NCBI RefSeq assembly: GCF_009914335.1
Contig: NZ_CP043925.1
Span: forward strand, 3,348,001 to 3,412,000
Length of the DNA stretch: 64,000 nt
DNA from: Proteus columbae
Lineage (GTDB): Bacteria; Pseudomonadota; Gammaproteobacteria; Enterobacterales; Enterobacteriaceae
Direction: 5' to 3'
Shown here: positions 16,481 to 24,681 of the stretch, piece after piece
How the letters are laid out: each line of letters opens with the position of its first letter
Position numbering within the stretch: the stretch's first letter is position 1
Program-made: the position numbers and the translations under genes
Notes under the pieces: generated by a model
Told to the model about the DNA's origin: nothing
The model's input: the letters and a program-made list of their open reading frames with translations, nothing else
Databases searched by the model: none

Positions 16481-18136
16481 TTACTGAATTAACAGTTGTT
16501 GTGTTACTTCGAATAACTCACGCTTCAGATCTTTGACGTCGTTAATCACGATGCTTTGTGGAAAGAATTTCTCAACACTGCGTGTTTGAATCCCGATCCC
16601 CAGCAGCTCAAAGCCACTGCGTCTGCACCGGTCAACAATGTCATGCGTGGCAGCCCAATCATCTGGGTCACCATCCGTTAGCACTATCATTAGCTTTCGC
16701 TTCTGTTTTTGCGCTAACAAACTGTTTGCCGCAAACCACATCGCTTGTGCCATAGGCGTACAACCTCGTGGTTTTTGGTCAAAACAGGCGGCCCGATGTC
16801 GAACCGATTGCTTGGGCAATAACGCGATAGATACTTCCTGATGAATACCAGGAAAATAACTGACCGCAGGTACAACACCCGGTATGCCTTCCAGTGCCAT
16901 GGCCAAAGCCAAAGCGGCTTCATTGGCAACATGAAAGTACTTTCGATTACCTTCTCCAATGGGTTTACCCATTGAACCCGATATATCGACCAGCAAGTGC
17001 ACAGCAGCATTAGGCGCAATGCGAGGTCGCCTTTGAATAAACAATCTCGACTCACCTGCTTGTGAAGCGGCAAGACGATGGGTTGCAACTCGAAGACCGT
17101 GCCTTTTGGCATGATTCCGATTGTCCTGACTGGACTGAACCATGCCCCTAAGTCGGGCTCGAATTTGAGCGGACTCAGACGCCGATAAGGTCAAGATGGC
17201 CTCATCACCCAACATAGCTTGCTCTGCTTGGGGCAAACTGAGTGGAGTGACACCCTGATGTCCTTCAGCTTGTTCCGACAACACTTCTGCCACTTGTGCA
17301 AAGGTATCGGATTCAAACTGAGCGGCACTGGCCTCTAAGGCTTGTCGCAAATTGTCAGCTTGCTCAGAGTTATCAGAATCTCCCGTTTCAGCAGCATCCA
17401 CCATTGCAGACGAGTCTGCTTCCGGGGTTTGACTGTCACTACTGTTATTGCTGTCATTACTCGCATCTTGTCCAATGTCATTACCGTTATCAGCATCCGA
17501 CTCACCCTGTGGTGGACGAGATTCGTCTTCCAACATGGCAACGATGGCATCGACAAGTTTCAGCACTTCACCTGTAGAGCCTAAGCTAGGCACTGCTGTC
17601 AGCATGGCGCTTAACCGGCTCATCGCTGCGGCAGGAAAGAGTTGTCTCACTCTTTCATCAACTGCTTGATACAAAGGCGTCAGTGCTTTCTGACCGAGAA
17701 AATGGCATCTCAAGCGGAACAACAACCATGCTTGCAAGTTAGATGCAGGCTCAAGCTGTTCAGGTACACACATTTGCTGAGTGTCCACCATGTACTCAAT
17801 CACTTGCGAAATACTGCGCCGGGTTCCGGGGTAATCCTTTGCCAATTCGTTTTCAATTCGCACATCCTCAATGATATTGAGAAGTGCCTTACGGATCGGC
17901 TTGGACGACGCCTTCTGCACCATGTCAAAATTAGTATGCCGAATATGCGCCGCTTCATGAGCCAGATAACCCCAAGCTATCTGTTGATAGTGTGGGTCGT
18001 CTGGGTTTGCTGTTGGGATCACAATCCGCTCACCATCGGTAAACGCATCTTGTCCTTGAATAAGCACCTTCACACCAAACTTTTCGCCATAAGCGGCGGC
18101 AACGATTGGCAGTGCGTTTTTTAATGGATGATTCAT
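16481..18136 (-). CDS. VWA-domain CobT-like protein
   Basis: Partner of the AAA+ CobS-like protein encoded upstream; such MoxR/VWA pairs act as chaperones or metal-insertion machines. It has 551 residues: an N-terminal Zn-peptidase-like helical part with AHEAAHIRH near residue 59, an acidic low-complexity linker (residues 205-265, Asp/Ser/Glu-rich), and a C-terminal VWA domain with the MIDAS motif VDISGSMG near residue 389 and VLTDGDPDD near 500. Conserved in SXT/R391 and IncA/C-type elements; role in transfer unknown. ATG 18136 follows GGAGACTCCC. Confidence 0.82.
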   Translation of the reverse strand: MNHPLKNALPIVAAAYGEKFGVKVLIQGQDAFTDGERIVIPTANPDDPHYQQIAWGYLAHEAAHIRHTNFDMVQKASSKPIRKALLNIIEDVRIENELAKDYPGTRRSISQVIEYMVDTQQMCVPEQLEPASNLQAWLLFRLRCHFLGQKALTPLYQAVDERVRQLFPAAAMSRLSAMLTAVPSLGSTGEVLKLVDAIVAMLEDESRPPQGESDADNGNDIGQDASNDSNNSSDSQTPEADSSAMVDAAETGDSDNSEQADNLRQALEASAAQFESDTFAQVAEVLSEQAEGHQGVTPLSLPQAEQAMLGDEAILTLSASESAQIRARLRGMVQSSQDNRNHAKRHGLRVATHRLAASQAGESRLFIQRRPRIAPNAAVHLLVDISGSMGKPIGEGNRKYFHVANEAALALAMALEGIPGVVPAVSYFPGIHQEVSIALLPKQSVRHRAACFDQKPRGCTPMAQAMWFAANSLLAQKQKRKLMIVLTDGDPDDWAATHDIVDRCRRSGFELLGIGIQTRSVEKFFPQSIVINDVKDLKRELFEVTQQLLIQ

Positions 18137-18139
18137 GGG

Positions 18140-18195
18140 AGTCTCCTAATCATTAGGGGGAATACTCCCTCAGCGGGAGCGTTTCCCCGCTGGTA
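18140..18195 (-). ncRNA. radC-motif-like leader upstream of the CobT-like gene
   Basis: The mRNA strand has CAGCGGG-loop-CCCGCTG (18171-18192, a perfect 7-bp stem) followed by AGGGAGTATTCCCCC and a GGAGACTCCC ribosome-site region that ends at the ATG. It is a variant of the double-stem leaders in this cluster. Confidence 0.6.
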
Positions 18196-18205
18196 ATGTA
18201 AGTGT

Positions 18206-18646
18206 TTAAACCTGTGCTTTTAGCTTATCCAGGTCGTATTTTTGACCTAACCAAGCCACCAATTGAGCTGGACTCTCGTGCTGTTCAAATGACGTTTTAA
18301 GCTGGTCTAAACTCAGGATGTCATCTAATGTCAGACCGTACTGGTCTTGTAACTGAGTAGACACCTCGTGTTGATATTGCAGCCAGGCCCGCTCATGAGC
18401 AGTTTGCTGCAATGCCATGTTTGGAACAAATACCATGGCCGTTACCCAAGCTCCTTGTGCGTCCGCATCTGCGATCAGCACAGGGTTCTTGGGGATCACG
18501 ACACTATGTGTTGAGTACGACCGTTGTGCTAACGTTCGACAACACGCCACTTCTGGTATCGATTCACTTTCAACCGCATCAGTCACACCACGAAAATGTG
18601 GTTCAAACTGGTTCAGTTGGCTGGGGTTATGGATGGTTGATTGCAT
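18206..18646 (-). CDS. Conserved ICE hypothetical protein (146 residues)
   Basis: No domain recognised. There is no signal peptide or membrane segment. The C-terminal half is Gln/Leu-rich and likely helical (LQDQYGLTLDDILSLDQLKTSFEQ). It lies between the DUF3150 and CobT-like genes in the same direction and has its own stem-loop leader, so it belongs to the same regulated set. The start ATG 18646 follows AAGAGGAAATT. Confidence 0.7.
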   Translation of the reverse strand: MQSTIHNPSQLNQFEPHFRGVTDAVESESIPEVACCRTLAQRSYSTHSVVIPKNPVLIADADAQGAWVTAMVFVPNMALQQTAHERAWLQYQHEVSTQLQDQYGLTLDDILSLDQLKTSFEQHESPAQLVAWLGQKYDLDKLKAQV

Positions 18647-18664
18647 AATTTCCTCTTACATAGT

Positions 18665-18705
18665 TCAGAGGACATGCGCCCTTCAGGGCAACATGCCCTC
18701 AAGGA
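18665..18705 (-). ncRNA. radC-motif-like leader upstream of the 146-residue gene
   Basis: The mRNA strand has GAGGGCA-TGT-TGCCCTG (18684-18700) with flanking CCTT...AAGG pairing, then GCGCATGTCCTC, matching the GCATG(G) segment after the stem in the other copies. Confidence 0.55.
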
Positions 18706-18707
18706 CG

Positions 18708-19661
18708 TTAGAAATAAAATGAGTTTGGTAAAGTCGAACCAAGGTTTGGTCTGACGGTTGGTTGTGGTATTGCACGTAAGTTATCTGCCTGAGCAGATAC
18801 TGGCTGTGCGGGTTTAGGTTCAGGTTTGGGCATCAGTTGTCTGATATCCAATTGACCTTCACCGTGCATTCTCATCTTGTCTGGATCAGACAAAATTAAA
18901 ATGGTCGCCATCAGTTCGTGATAGAGATTGTCTGTCACAGGGCCGGTCTTCGGCAGACGAACAAATAAATTGTCCATCGCTTCAACCATCGGCTGGACTC
19001 GATGATCCAGGAATGACAAACCATCCAACTTGTCTCTTAACCGTTTCAGAGGATTAAGGGCTCGCTGGCTGATTTGATTCTTACCTGCAACGGAACGCTC
19101 AAACAGTTCATTGGCATCACGAGCCACCTCCCTAAAGAGGGTGTGTCCCATGCCATTGACCTTGTCATCTAAGCCACCAGCTTGTTCAGCCGGTTGCATT
19201 CGATAGATGGCATAATCGAACTGAAGCCGTTGTTCCACGTCTTCGATGGGTGACAGCGCACGCCGGATTGCATCTGCAAATTCCGGGTGTTTTGCAACCC
19301 AGTCAAACGTCACCTGGTCATAGTTGTCCAAGAACAACTGCTTGCACTGCGCAAACTCCTGACCGATCCGGTCAAGCTCTGGAACAATCTGATCAATTCG
19401 GTCCTCAGGGACGGCATAGCCACCTAAAAACCGCACACCGACTTGCTCACACAAGCGCTGCGCTTCTTTCTTAAGCCTTTCAAAGTTCGCCAATGCCTCT
19501 GGGTCGCAAATTTTTTTACTACCTAAACTGGCAACATCCTTCGGTGGAAGTTGGCTGCCATTAGCTAATCTGAAATCTTCAGGCCTTAGTTTTTTTCTAC
19601 CGCTCCAGATGGAACAGTCGATGTGACAAATCAAAAGTTTGTCGAGGGTTTGAATACTCAT
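18708..19661 (-). CDS. DUF3150-domain protein
   Basis: Member of the family represented by DUF3150, 317 residues, soluble and mostly helical, with the N-terminal signature SIWSGRKKLRPEDF. Function unknown; it commonly sits between CobS-like AAA+ and CobT-like VWA genes, as it does here, and probably works with them. The C-terminus is Pro-rich and ends NSFYF, a tail shared with Exo and, in a YYF form, with the WGR-like protein of this cluster. Confidence 0.8.
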   Translation of the reverse strand: MSIQTLDKLLICHIDCSIWSGRKKLRPEDFRLANGSQLPPKDVASLGSKKICDPEALANFERLKKEAQRLCEQVGVRFLGGYAVPEDRIDQIVPELDRIGQEFAQCKQLFLDNYDQVTFDWVAKHPEFADAIRRALSPIEDVEQRLQFDYAIYRMQPAEQAGGLDDKVNGMGHTLFREVARDANELFERSVAGKNQISQRALNPLKRLRDKLDGLSFLDHRVQPMVEAMDNLFVRLPKTGPVTDNLYHELMATILILSDPDKMRMHGEGQLDIRQLMPKPEPKPAQPVSAQADNLRAIPQPTVRPNLGSTLPNSFYF

Positions 19662-19677
19662 AGTGCATCCTCATGTA

Positions 19678-19730
19678 AGATGGGGACGCACCACTCCCAA
19701 CAGGAGCAATGGCCCCCGTTTGGGTGGTAG
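19678..19730 (-). ncRNA. radC-motif-like leader upstream of the DUF3150 gene
   Basis: The mRNA strand reads CCACCC-AAAC-GGGGGCCATTGCTCC-TGTTGGG (stem region 19696-19724) followed by AGTGGTGCGTCCCC. It has the same outer CCC/GGG and inner GGGG/CTCC pairing order as its neighbours. Confidence 0.65.
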
Positions 19731-19759
19731 TAGTTGACGCGCTAATGGCAACATCACTA

Positions 19760-20524
19760 TCAGAAATAGTAATTTTGCGAATCAGGCGACGATTGGTTGA
19801 GATCGATTTTCACAGGCATTAAGTCCAGTGCTTCAGCTATCGGGCGAACCCGCTCTAAATCACTGCCTAGCAACCGCAATACATCTTTTTCCAACTTCAG
19901 TTGGTCGGATACTTCTATCCCTTCAGGACTCGCTACTGTGAGCGAACACAATGCTGGTAATTGACGCTTAAAGGCCAGTAACAGCAACAATGGCCACGGG
20001 CCATCATCAGTGTTAACAATGCCAGCGCCTTCACCTGACACCATGCTGATTTGATTGGTACTAGGTAATCCGCTTTTGCAAAACCCTAATGACCATTCTC
20101 CAATCCTGACCTGGTTATCATCAATGACAGCCAAGCCATAGGCTTCAAGCAGCTTTGCCATATCGAACAACGCTTTTTGCGCCAGCGAGATTTGGCCATT
20201 GACGTCCTTGCGAGTACGAAACTCCCAACTGACGTTATTGGCGCACGCGACGCTATCTAGCGCATTTGAGAGTTCAAATGGCCGCCCTTGATGATCAATG
20301 CCGACTTGTCCAACAAATCGATAACCCTTGTTGATTTTCTCATTGATTCTTCGGTCTGCTTCTGCGTTAGGATCAGTCGAGTCAATCAATCGCTGCTGCG
20401 ACAATTGACCAGATTTTCCAAACCGAACTTCAATCGCCCGGGTATCTGATCCAACGTAAATGGCCCATTCTTTGGCTGTCCCATCAGAATGACTGTAACG
20501 GTAAAGAGCAAAGCACTTTTCCAT
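19760..20524 (-). CDS. WGR-like domain protein
   Basis: About 254 residues. The N-terminal 80 residues look like a WGR-type nucleic-acid-binding domain (YRYSHSDGTAKEWAIYV, then VRFGKSGQLSQQR and INKGYRFVGQV). The rest is unassigned and ends QNYYF. The frame could open at 20539, but the ribosome site GGGAGGATTG and the overlap with the AAA+ stop favour ATG 20527 or 20524. Translation is coupled to the AAA+ gene. It probably brings the AAA+/VWA machine to DNA; that is inference. Confidence 0.7.
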   Translation of the reverse strand: MEKCFALYRYSHSDGTAKEWAIYVGSDTRAIEVRFGKSGQLSQQRLIDSTDPNAEADRRINEKINKGYRFVGQVGIDHQGRPFELSNALDSVACANNVSWEFRTRKDVNGQISLAQKALFDMAKLLEAYGLAVIDDNQVRIGEWSLGFCKSGLPSTNQISMVSGEGAGIVNTDDGPWPLLLLLAFKRQLPALCSLTVASPEGIEVSDQLKLEKDVLRLLGSDLERVRPIAEALDLMPVKIDLNQSSPDSQNYYF

Positions 20525-20526
20525 CA

Positions 20527-21486
20527 TCAATCCTCCCAATGGTCACCGAAGACATCAGCGGCAATACGGTGAATGGCTTCTCGTTGCTCCAACTCAGCAC
20601 GAGCCGTCAAAGACCGAACCAGTGCATATTCCACTGCGTTAGGAGCGCCTTTAAAAGCAAGTGTTAACTTTGCCCAGCGCACTAAGGTTCGAGTAGACAT
20701 GGTGATACTAAGCTCAGCACCGCCATCCGCTCCCCCAATAAAAAGACGACGAATGTCACCAGCCACCTTCACCATTTTTTGGCGAAAGACTTCTGGCAAG
20801 CCAGGCGCAACGTTCTCCAGAATGGCTTCCTCTACAGAAGGCTCTGCATAGGTCGCTTCGATGATTCTAAAGCGATCAAGAAAAGCCAAATTCTGTTGGA
20901 GCACACCTTGATACAAGCCCGTTTGGTCACCGCTGCCCGCACTGTTGCCGGTTGCGATAAAACGAAACTTGGTATGTGGCATGATGATCTCTCCGCCATT
21001 TTGTGCAATGACCAACGGGGCACCTTCCAAAATGTCATTGAGCCCAGCCAGTTCAGCAGGCTCAGCAAGATCCATTTCATTAATGATCAGCAAATGGCCA
21101 TGCTTGACAGCCAGTGCCAGCGGTCCATATACAAAAGTCATGTTGCCATTAACCAGCGTGTGGTGACCGATAAGATCGGACAACTCCAATCGACCGTGCG
21201 CAGTAATTTGCTGAACAGGCCAATTCAATCGAGAAGCAACTTGGCAAATTAGCGAGGTCTTACCGCATCCCGTGGGGCCTGTAATATACAAACCGTCACC
21301 GTCTGGGTGAGACAAGAACGCCAATACATCACGTAAGTCTTCTTTTCTAAAAACATACTCGTCCTTGCGAACGGGAATGTTTGGATGGGTAGTGTCGGCA
21401 CTAAATCCTTCCAGAACGAAAGCATCAGGAGCCGGGACATTAAACGCTTGATTCACTTGAACCAAAAATGGGGATTGTTCAGTCAT
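20527..21486 (-). CDS. MoxR/CobS-like AAA+ ATPase
   Basis: AAA+ ATPase that pairs with the CobT-like VWA protein. Walker A is GPTGCGKTSL and Walker B is LLIINEMDLAEP; the sensor-1 Asn is in RFIATGNSAG, followed by an arginine-finger region (FLDRFRI). The frame extends to 21603, but the stretch before ATG 21486 (MTEQSPFLVQ) is a stem-loop leader, and GAGG precedes this ATG by six bases, so I use 319 residues. Known in SXT-family elements as a conserved gene of unknown purpose. Confidence 0.85.
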   Translation of the reverse strand: MTEQSPFLVQVNQAFNVPAPDAFVLEGFSADTTHPNIPVRKDEYVFRKEDLRDVLAFLSHPDGDGLYITGPTGCGKTSLICQVASRLNWPVQQITAHGRLELSDLIGHHTLVNGNMTFVYGPLALAVKHGHLLIINEMDLAEPAELAGLNDILEGAPLVIAQNGGEIIMPHTKFRFIATGNSAGSGDQTGLYQGVLQQNLAFLDRFRIIEATYAEPSVEEAILENVAPGLPEVFRQKMVKVAGDIRRLFIGGADGGAELSITMSTRTLVRWAKLTLAFKGAPNAVEYALVRSLTARAELEQREAIHRIAADVFGDHWED

Positions 21487-21504
21487 GGTAAACCTCATCA
21501 GTTT

Positions 21505-21552
21505 TGACGAGGCCCCATGCCCCAACAGGGAATGAAGTCCCCGTCGGGTGGT
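21505..21552 (-). ncRNA. radC-motif-like leader upstream of the AAA+ gene
   Basis: The mRNA strand reads CCACCC-GAC-GGGGA-cttca-TTCCC-TGTT-GGGG-CATGGGGCCTCGTC (stem 21520-21548). This is one of the clearest copies: outer CCCGAC/GTTGGG, inner GGGGA/TTCCC, then a GCATGGGG stretch. Confidence 0.7.
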
Positions 21553-21659
21553 GTGTTGATTGTGGTATGGCTGTGTATGTAAGAGTTCAGCTCGCTCTAT
21601 CATTCGTACCCAGCATTGGCTACGAGTGAAACTGCTTTCTGATGCACTCGATGTAAGCG

Positions 21660-21686
21660 CATGAGAAAGGAGCCGAAATCGGCTCC
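21660..21686 (-). terminator. Terminator downstream of exo
   Basis: GGAGCCGATTTCGGCTCC on the minus strand (21669-21686) forms a strong 7-8 bp stem followed by TTTCTC. It lies ten bases past the exo stop. It may attenuate rather than block transcription into the AAA+ gene. Confidence 0.65.
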
Positions 21687-21695
21687 AAGTGAACG

Positions 21696-22712
21696 TTAAA
21701 AATAAAATGAGCTCAGCGAGTCACCTGGCAGAACCAAGTTCTCTTGCTCAAGGCTGATTTTGATTGGTGTTTCAACGGGCTGATCTGGCTTATTGGTGCT
21801 GATGCGCAACCGCTCTTGTGGCGCTTTTCGGTAAGCGGCTAAAACCTTTTCATCCAGCTCGCCTAACTTATCGGTGGCCAATTGCTTATAGTCCACCGTG
21901 CCCGCCATCATGTAGCGGCTGAGTTTGACCCCAGCATAATCCGCATGAGCGTAGTTACCCATCATGGCGACCAATTTTGACTGAGCGTCTCGCATTTCCT
22001 CTTTCAAAGATTTAATGTGATTTTCCAGTCGGACCACTTCGGCATGTGCTGAGCAATACTGTCGAGACAGCGATGTCCAACGGTATTGGGCTTCACCCTT
22101 GGGAACAAAACAATCTTGCTCAGGGCATTTTGACGGTTCTTTTTTGGTCTGTACTAACTCCCAAAACTGTAGCGCTGTTTCTTGCAACTCAGTTAAGAAA
22201 GCCGCGTCTCGTTGTATTTCAAACTCAATCAGTTGATCCTCAAAATAGAATACCAACCAACCACGCGTGCTATTGGCGACCAGTATTTGATGCTGTACTT
22301 GTACCCAATACAACTGGTACGCCTCGCTTTGTTCTCTGTGAGCTTGCACATCCTCAAAAACTGACTGGCTAGGACATTTCAGTTCAACGGGTTCGCCCGC
22401 ATCGTTGATGCCATCAAAGCTGGCTCGAAAGATTGCGTTATGATCGGCTTCTGCACATAACGGCAGAAGAAAGTCATTATGCGCATTCTCAAATGCTCGC
22501 CTTGCTTGAGGCTCCAACCGTATACCGCGAAGCACATTTGGATTATTCGACAGGTCTTCCGGTAATACGAATCCGGTTTTTTCTGCCCATAATCGCCAAG
22601 GTGTTTTGTAGGGTGAACGCCCCATAATAATTGGGGCTTCAGATGCCGTAACCCCTGCAATGCGCCACTGGTGCCATGCAGGAGTACGCTGTGATAGGTC
22701 GATAACCTTCAT
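21696..22712 (-). CDS. exo: Exo, lambda-type (YqaJ) exonuclease
   Basis: 5'-to-3' double-strand exonuclease that pairs with Bet for homologous recombination, known in SXT to create hybrid elements. It has 338 residues. The YqaJ nuclease core is visible: QWRIAGVTASEAPIIMGRSPY, RASFDGINDAG, VELKCPS and YWVQVQHQ. Those supply the acidic metal ligands and the catalytic Lys. The C-terminal extension is helical and ends SSFYF. It has a leader stem upstream and a small membrane ORF and bet before it. Confidence 0.94.
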   Translation of the reverse strand: MKVIDLSQRTPAWHQWRIAGVTASEAPIIMGRSPYKTPWRLWAEKTGFVLPEDLSNNPNVLRGIRLEPQARRAFENAHNDFLLPLCAEADHNAIFRASFDGINDAGEPVELKCPSQSVFEDVQAHREQSEAYQLYWVQVQHQILVANSTRGWLVFYFEDQLIEFEIQRDAAFLTELQETALQFWELVQTKKEPSKCPEQDCFVPKGEAQYRWTSLSRQYCSAHAEVVRLENHIKSLKEEMRDAQSKLVAMMGNYAHADYAGVKLSRYMMAGTVDYKQLATDKLGELDEKVLAAYRKAPQERLRISTNKPDQPVETPIKISLEQENLVLPGDSLSSFYF

Positions 22713-22722
22713 ATTGCCTCCT

Positions 22723-22767
22723 TTGAGGGGAGACTCCCCCGAAGGAGAGAACTCCCCTTCAGGGTTA
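22723..22767 (-). ncRNA. radC-motif-like leader upstream of exo
   Basis: The mRNA strand reads CCCTGAAGGGGAG-ttctc-TCCTTC-GGGGGAGTCTCCCC (stem region 22738-22764), then the GGAGGC ribosome site before the exo ATG. Confidence 0.65.
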
Positions 22768-22772
22768 AGTGG

Positions 22773-22916
22773 TTACTTTGCAGCTTGTGCTAACGCTGTT
22801 TGGTGCTGAACAACACTTGCTTGAACCGAATCAATTGCCGCTTTACCGGCTTGAATCGAACCTACGACAAGGGCAACAACCAATACCAAGCGAAAAAGTG
22901 AGACTGATTTAGTCAT
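22773..22916 (-). CDS. Small single-span membrane protein (47 residues)
   Basis: Short ORF between bet and exo: start ATG 22916 with GGAGATC just upstream, stop TAA at 22773. The protein begins MTKSVSLFRLVLVVALVVGS, a hydrophobic segment that is either a signal anchor or a transmembrane helix, and ends Gln/Ala-rich (HQTALAQAAK). It has its own double-stem leader like its neighbours, which is good evidence that it is expressed. No function known. Confidence 0.7.
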   Translation of the reverse strand: MTKSVSLFRLVLVVALVVGSIQAGKAAIDSVQASVVQHQTALAQAAK

Positions 22917-22934
22917 GGAAGATCTCCAAAAAAA

Positions 22935-22980
22935 AGACGAGACCTTCCCCCTGACGGGAGAATAATCCCGCCAGGGTTAG
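22935..22980 (-). ncRNA. radC-motif-like leader upstream of the 47-residue ORF
   Basis: The mRNA strand reads CCCTG-g-CGGGA-ttattc-TCCCG-t-CAGGG (22949-22976), two perfect stacked 5-bp stems with one-base bulges. It is the most symmetrical copy in the window. Confidence 0.7.
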
Positions 22981-22998
22981 TAAAATGAATGCGTGGCG

Positions 22999-23817
22999 CT
23001 AAGAAGCTAAAGGCTGTGTGAGCGCTTTGACTGCTTGTTGCTGTGCATTAAATATTTCTTGTTTCGCAAACGTCAGTTCAACACCTTGAAAATGTTCATT
23101 GGCATATTCCAATGCACTATTCCAAGCGTTTGAAGCTTCCGCCCGCTCTATAAGCTTGTAAACAAGCCCTCGGGTTCGATCATCAACTTGCTCGGGTGGA
23201 ATCACTGATGGCTCAACAACGTGTGTTGCTTGGCCTTCGATAATTCGCTCCGCTTCGTCTTGATCGAAAATTCCCACAAAGCCAAACGCAATGCGGGAAC
23301 ACTGGATCATGGATTTATGTCTTAGCATTCGCTTAGTGTGCGTCTGCCATGGACCATCTACACGGTAAGGGCCATTTTTGCCGTTACCTTCAAAAGGCGG
23401 TCGATAGACTTCATCCAGATACTCAGTGATTTTAACTGGGTGCGAACGGTCGCGCCGGTAGATGATGCATTCCATCCATTCCGGGCATTCTTTCGCGCCA
23501 TCCAGTGAGACTTTGTTTTCTGAAGTCTTAAACTCCATGCCATCAAACTGGTCGTGTTGATTAATGATGCGAGACCATCCATCGACACCTACCACTGGAA
23601 TAATCCCAGCTTGTTTATCAGGGAACGCAAAAATCTCTTTGGTGAAAGGGTTCAAGCCGTACTGATCTGCAACCACCAAAAGCGCCATCATCTGCTCATT
23701 GGTAGGTGCACTACCGTCACGTTGCTTGAATGCTGTTGCTTTTAGGGTATCGAACAATTTGTTTGGATCGACACTAAAGCGCTCAGCAAAGCGTTGGATT
23801 AGCTTTGGTTTTTCCAT
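22999..23817 (-). CDS. bet: Bet, RecT/Red-beta-type annealing protein
   Basis: Single-strand annealing recombinase, partner of Exo and SSB. The RecT-family core is seen in KQRDGSAPTNEQMMALLVVADQYGLNPFTKEIFAFPD and GIIPVVGVDGWSRIIN. I start at ATG 23817 (MEKPKLIQRFAERF): GGAG lies eight bases upstream and it gives 272 residues; the longer frame begins with TTG at 23832. SXT is known to use this protein for element recombination and diversification. Confidence 0.94.
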   Translation of the reverse strand: MEKPKLIQRFAERFSVDPNKLFDTLKATAFKQRDGSAPTNEQMMALLVVADQYGLNPFTKEIFAFPDKQAGIIPVVGVDGWSRIINQHDQFDGMEFKTSENKVSLDGAKECPEWMECIIYRRDRSHPVKITEYLDEVYRPPFEGNGKNGPYRVDGPWQTHTKRMLRHKSMIQCSRIAFGFVGIFDQDEAERIIEGQATHVVEPSVIPPEQVDDRTRGLVYKLIERAEASNAWNSALEYANEHFQGVELTFAKQEIFNAQQQAVKALTQPLAS

Positions 23818-23839
23818 TATGGACTCCGACAATCAAAGT

Positions 23840-23880
23840 GGGAGTCTGCCCCTGACGGGAAAGTACTCCCGGCTGGGTTA
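23840..23880 (-). ncRNA. radC-motif-like leader upstream of bet
   Basis: The mRNA strand reads CCCAGC-CGGGA-gtactt-TCCCG-TCAGGGG-CAGACTCCC (23849-23877), the same two-stem plan. Confidence 0.7.
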
Positions 23881-23896
23881 AAGCGTTTTCGCTCGG

Positions 23897-24316
23897 TTAA
23901 AAATCTGGTTCAGGATATGTTTGTGCCCAATTACCTTGGGAGCCCGCATCATCTGCCGGTGATGGCTCGGATGCTTTGTTCACACTATCAAGAAGCAGAA
24001 ACTCGTCCGCGTCCACTTCGGTCAATCGATGCTTAATGCCATCTTTCTCCCATGAGCGCGTGCGCTGGGGCCCTTGAACAAAAAGCTTCGCTCCTTTTTG
24101 GATCAAATCTTTTGCCCTTAGCCCTAACTTAAATCCACCACGATCTCGAAAAACAACCCGATGCCATTCCGTATGCTCTTTGAGCTCATTGGATTGACGG
24201 TCGCGCCATTTCTCAGAAGTGGCCAGCGAAATGCTGGTCACCAAATCACCTGATGGATAGGCTCGCGTCTCTGGCTCAGAGCCAACGTAGCCTATGAGTG
24301 TTACTTGGTTTTTCAT
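23897..24316 (-). CDS. ssb: Single-stranded DNA-binding protein
   Basis: OB-fold SSB of 139 residues. The SSB signature is clear: MKNQVTLIGYVGSEPETRAYPSG, VTSISLATSEKWRD, TEWHRVVF. The C-terminal tip is PEPDF, a reduced form of the usual acidic DDDIPF protein-docking tip. It coats incoming single strands and works with Bet. ATG 24316 has GAGGAG upstream. It is co-transcribed with the small gene before it (15-base gap). Confidence 0.93.
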   Translation of the reverse strand: MKNQVTLIGYVGSEPETRAYPSGDLVTSISLATSEKWRDRQSNELKEHTEWHRVVFRDRGGFKLGLRAKDLIQKGAKLFVQGPQRTRSWEKDGIKHRLTEVDADEFLLLDSVNKASEPSPADDAGSQGNWAQTYPEPDF

Positions 24317-24331
24317 GATGTTCTCCTCGTC

Positions 24332-24658
24332 TTAGTTGAACTCTGTGCACACAGTTGCTTCTACCCGGCTGGGCAAAGAAGACTGACGACGCAGATAGGT
24401 TGGTATTTCGAGTAAAGCCATGTCGTACTGATGTGGCTCTTTGTAAAACGCAGATGTCAAACGGGGCATACCAGGAGCTTTAGGCACTGCCATTGGACGA
24501 CGTTTTGGTTTTGGTGTGAGCAATCGCTTGATTTGAGTAAATACAAATCGAAACGGGCGCACGCTTTGACGAGCAAGCAATCGCAAAAGCGACCAGCTCA
24601 GTTTTGCAAGCAACATAATGCCTGCGATTTGGATAATAAATCCGAAGATATATTCCAT
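24332..24658 (-). CDS. Small ICE membrane-anchored protein upstream of ssb
   Basis: Conserved hypothetical protein of 108 residues. The N-terminal hydrophobic helix (FGFIIQIAGIMLLAKLSWSLL) is followed by a strongly basic segment (RSVRPFRFVFTQIKRLLTPKPKRRP). It is the first gene of the leftward operon and is preceded by a leader stem. Function unknown. Confidence 0.65.
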   Translation of the reverse strand: MEYIFGFIIQIAGIMLLAKLSWSLLRLLARQSVRPFRFVFTQIKRLLTPKPKRRPMAVPKAPGMPRLTSAFYKEPHQYDMALLEIPTYLRRQSSLPSRVEATVCTEFN

Positions 24659-24681
24659 TGGTGACTCCTTATGTTGGTTTT

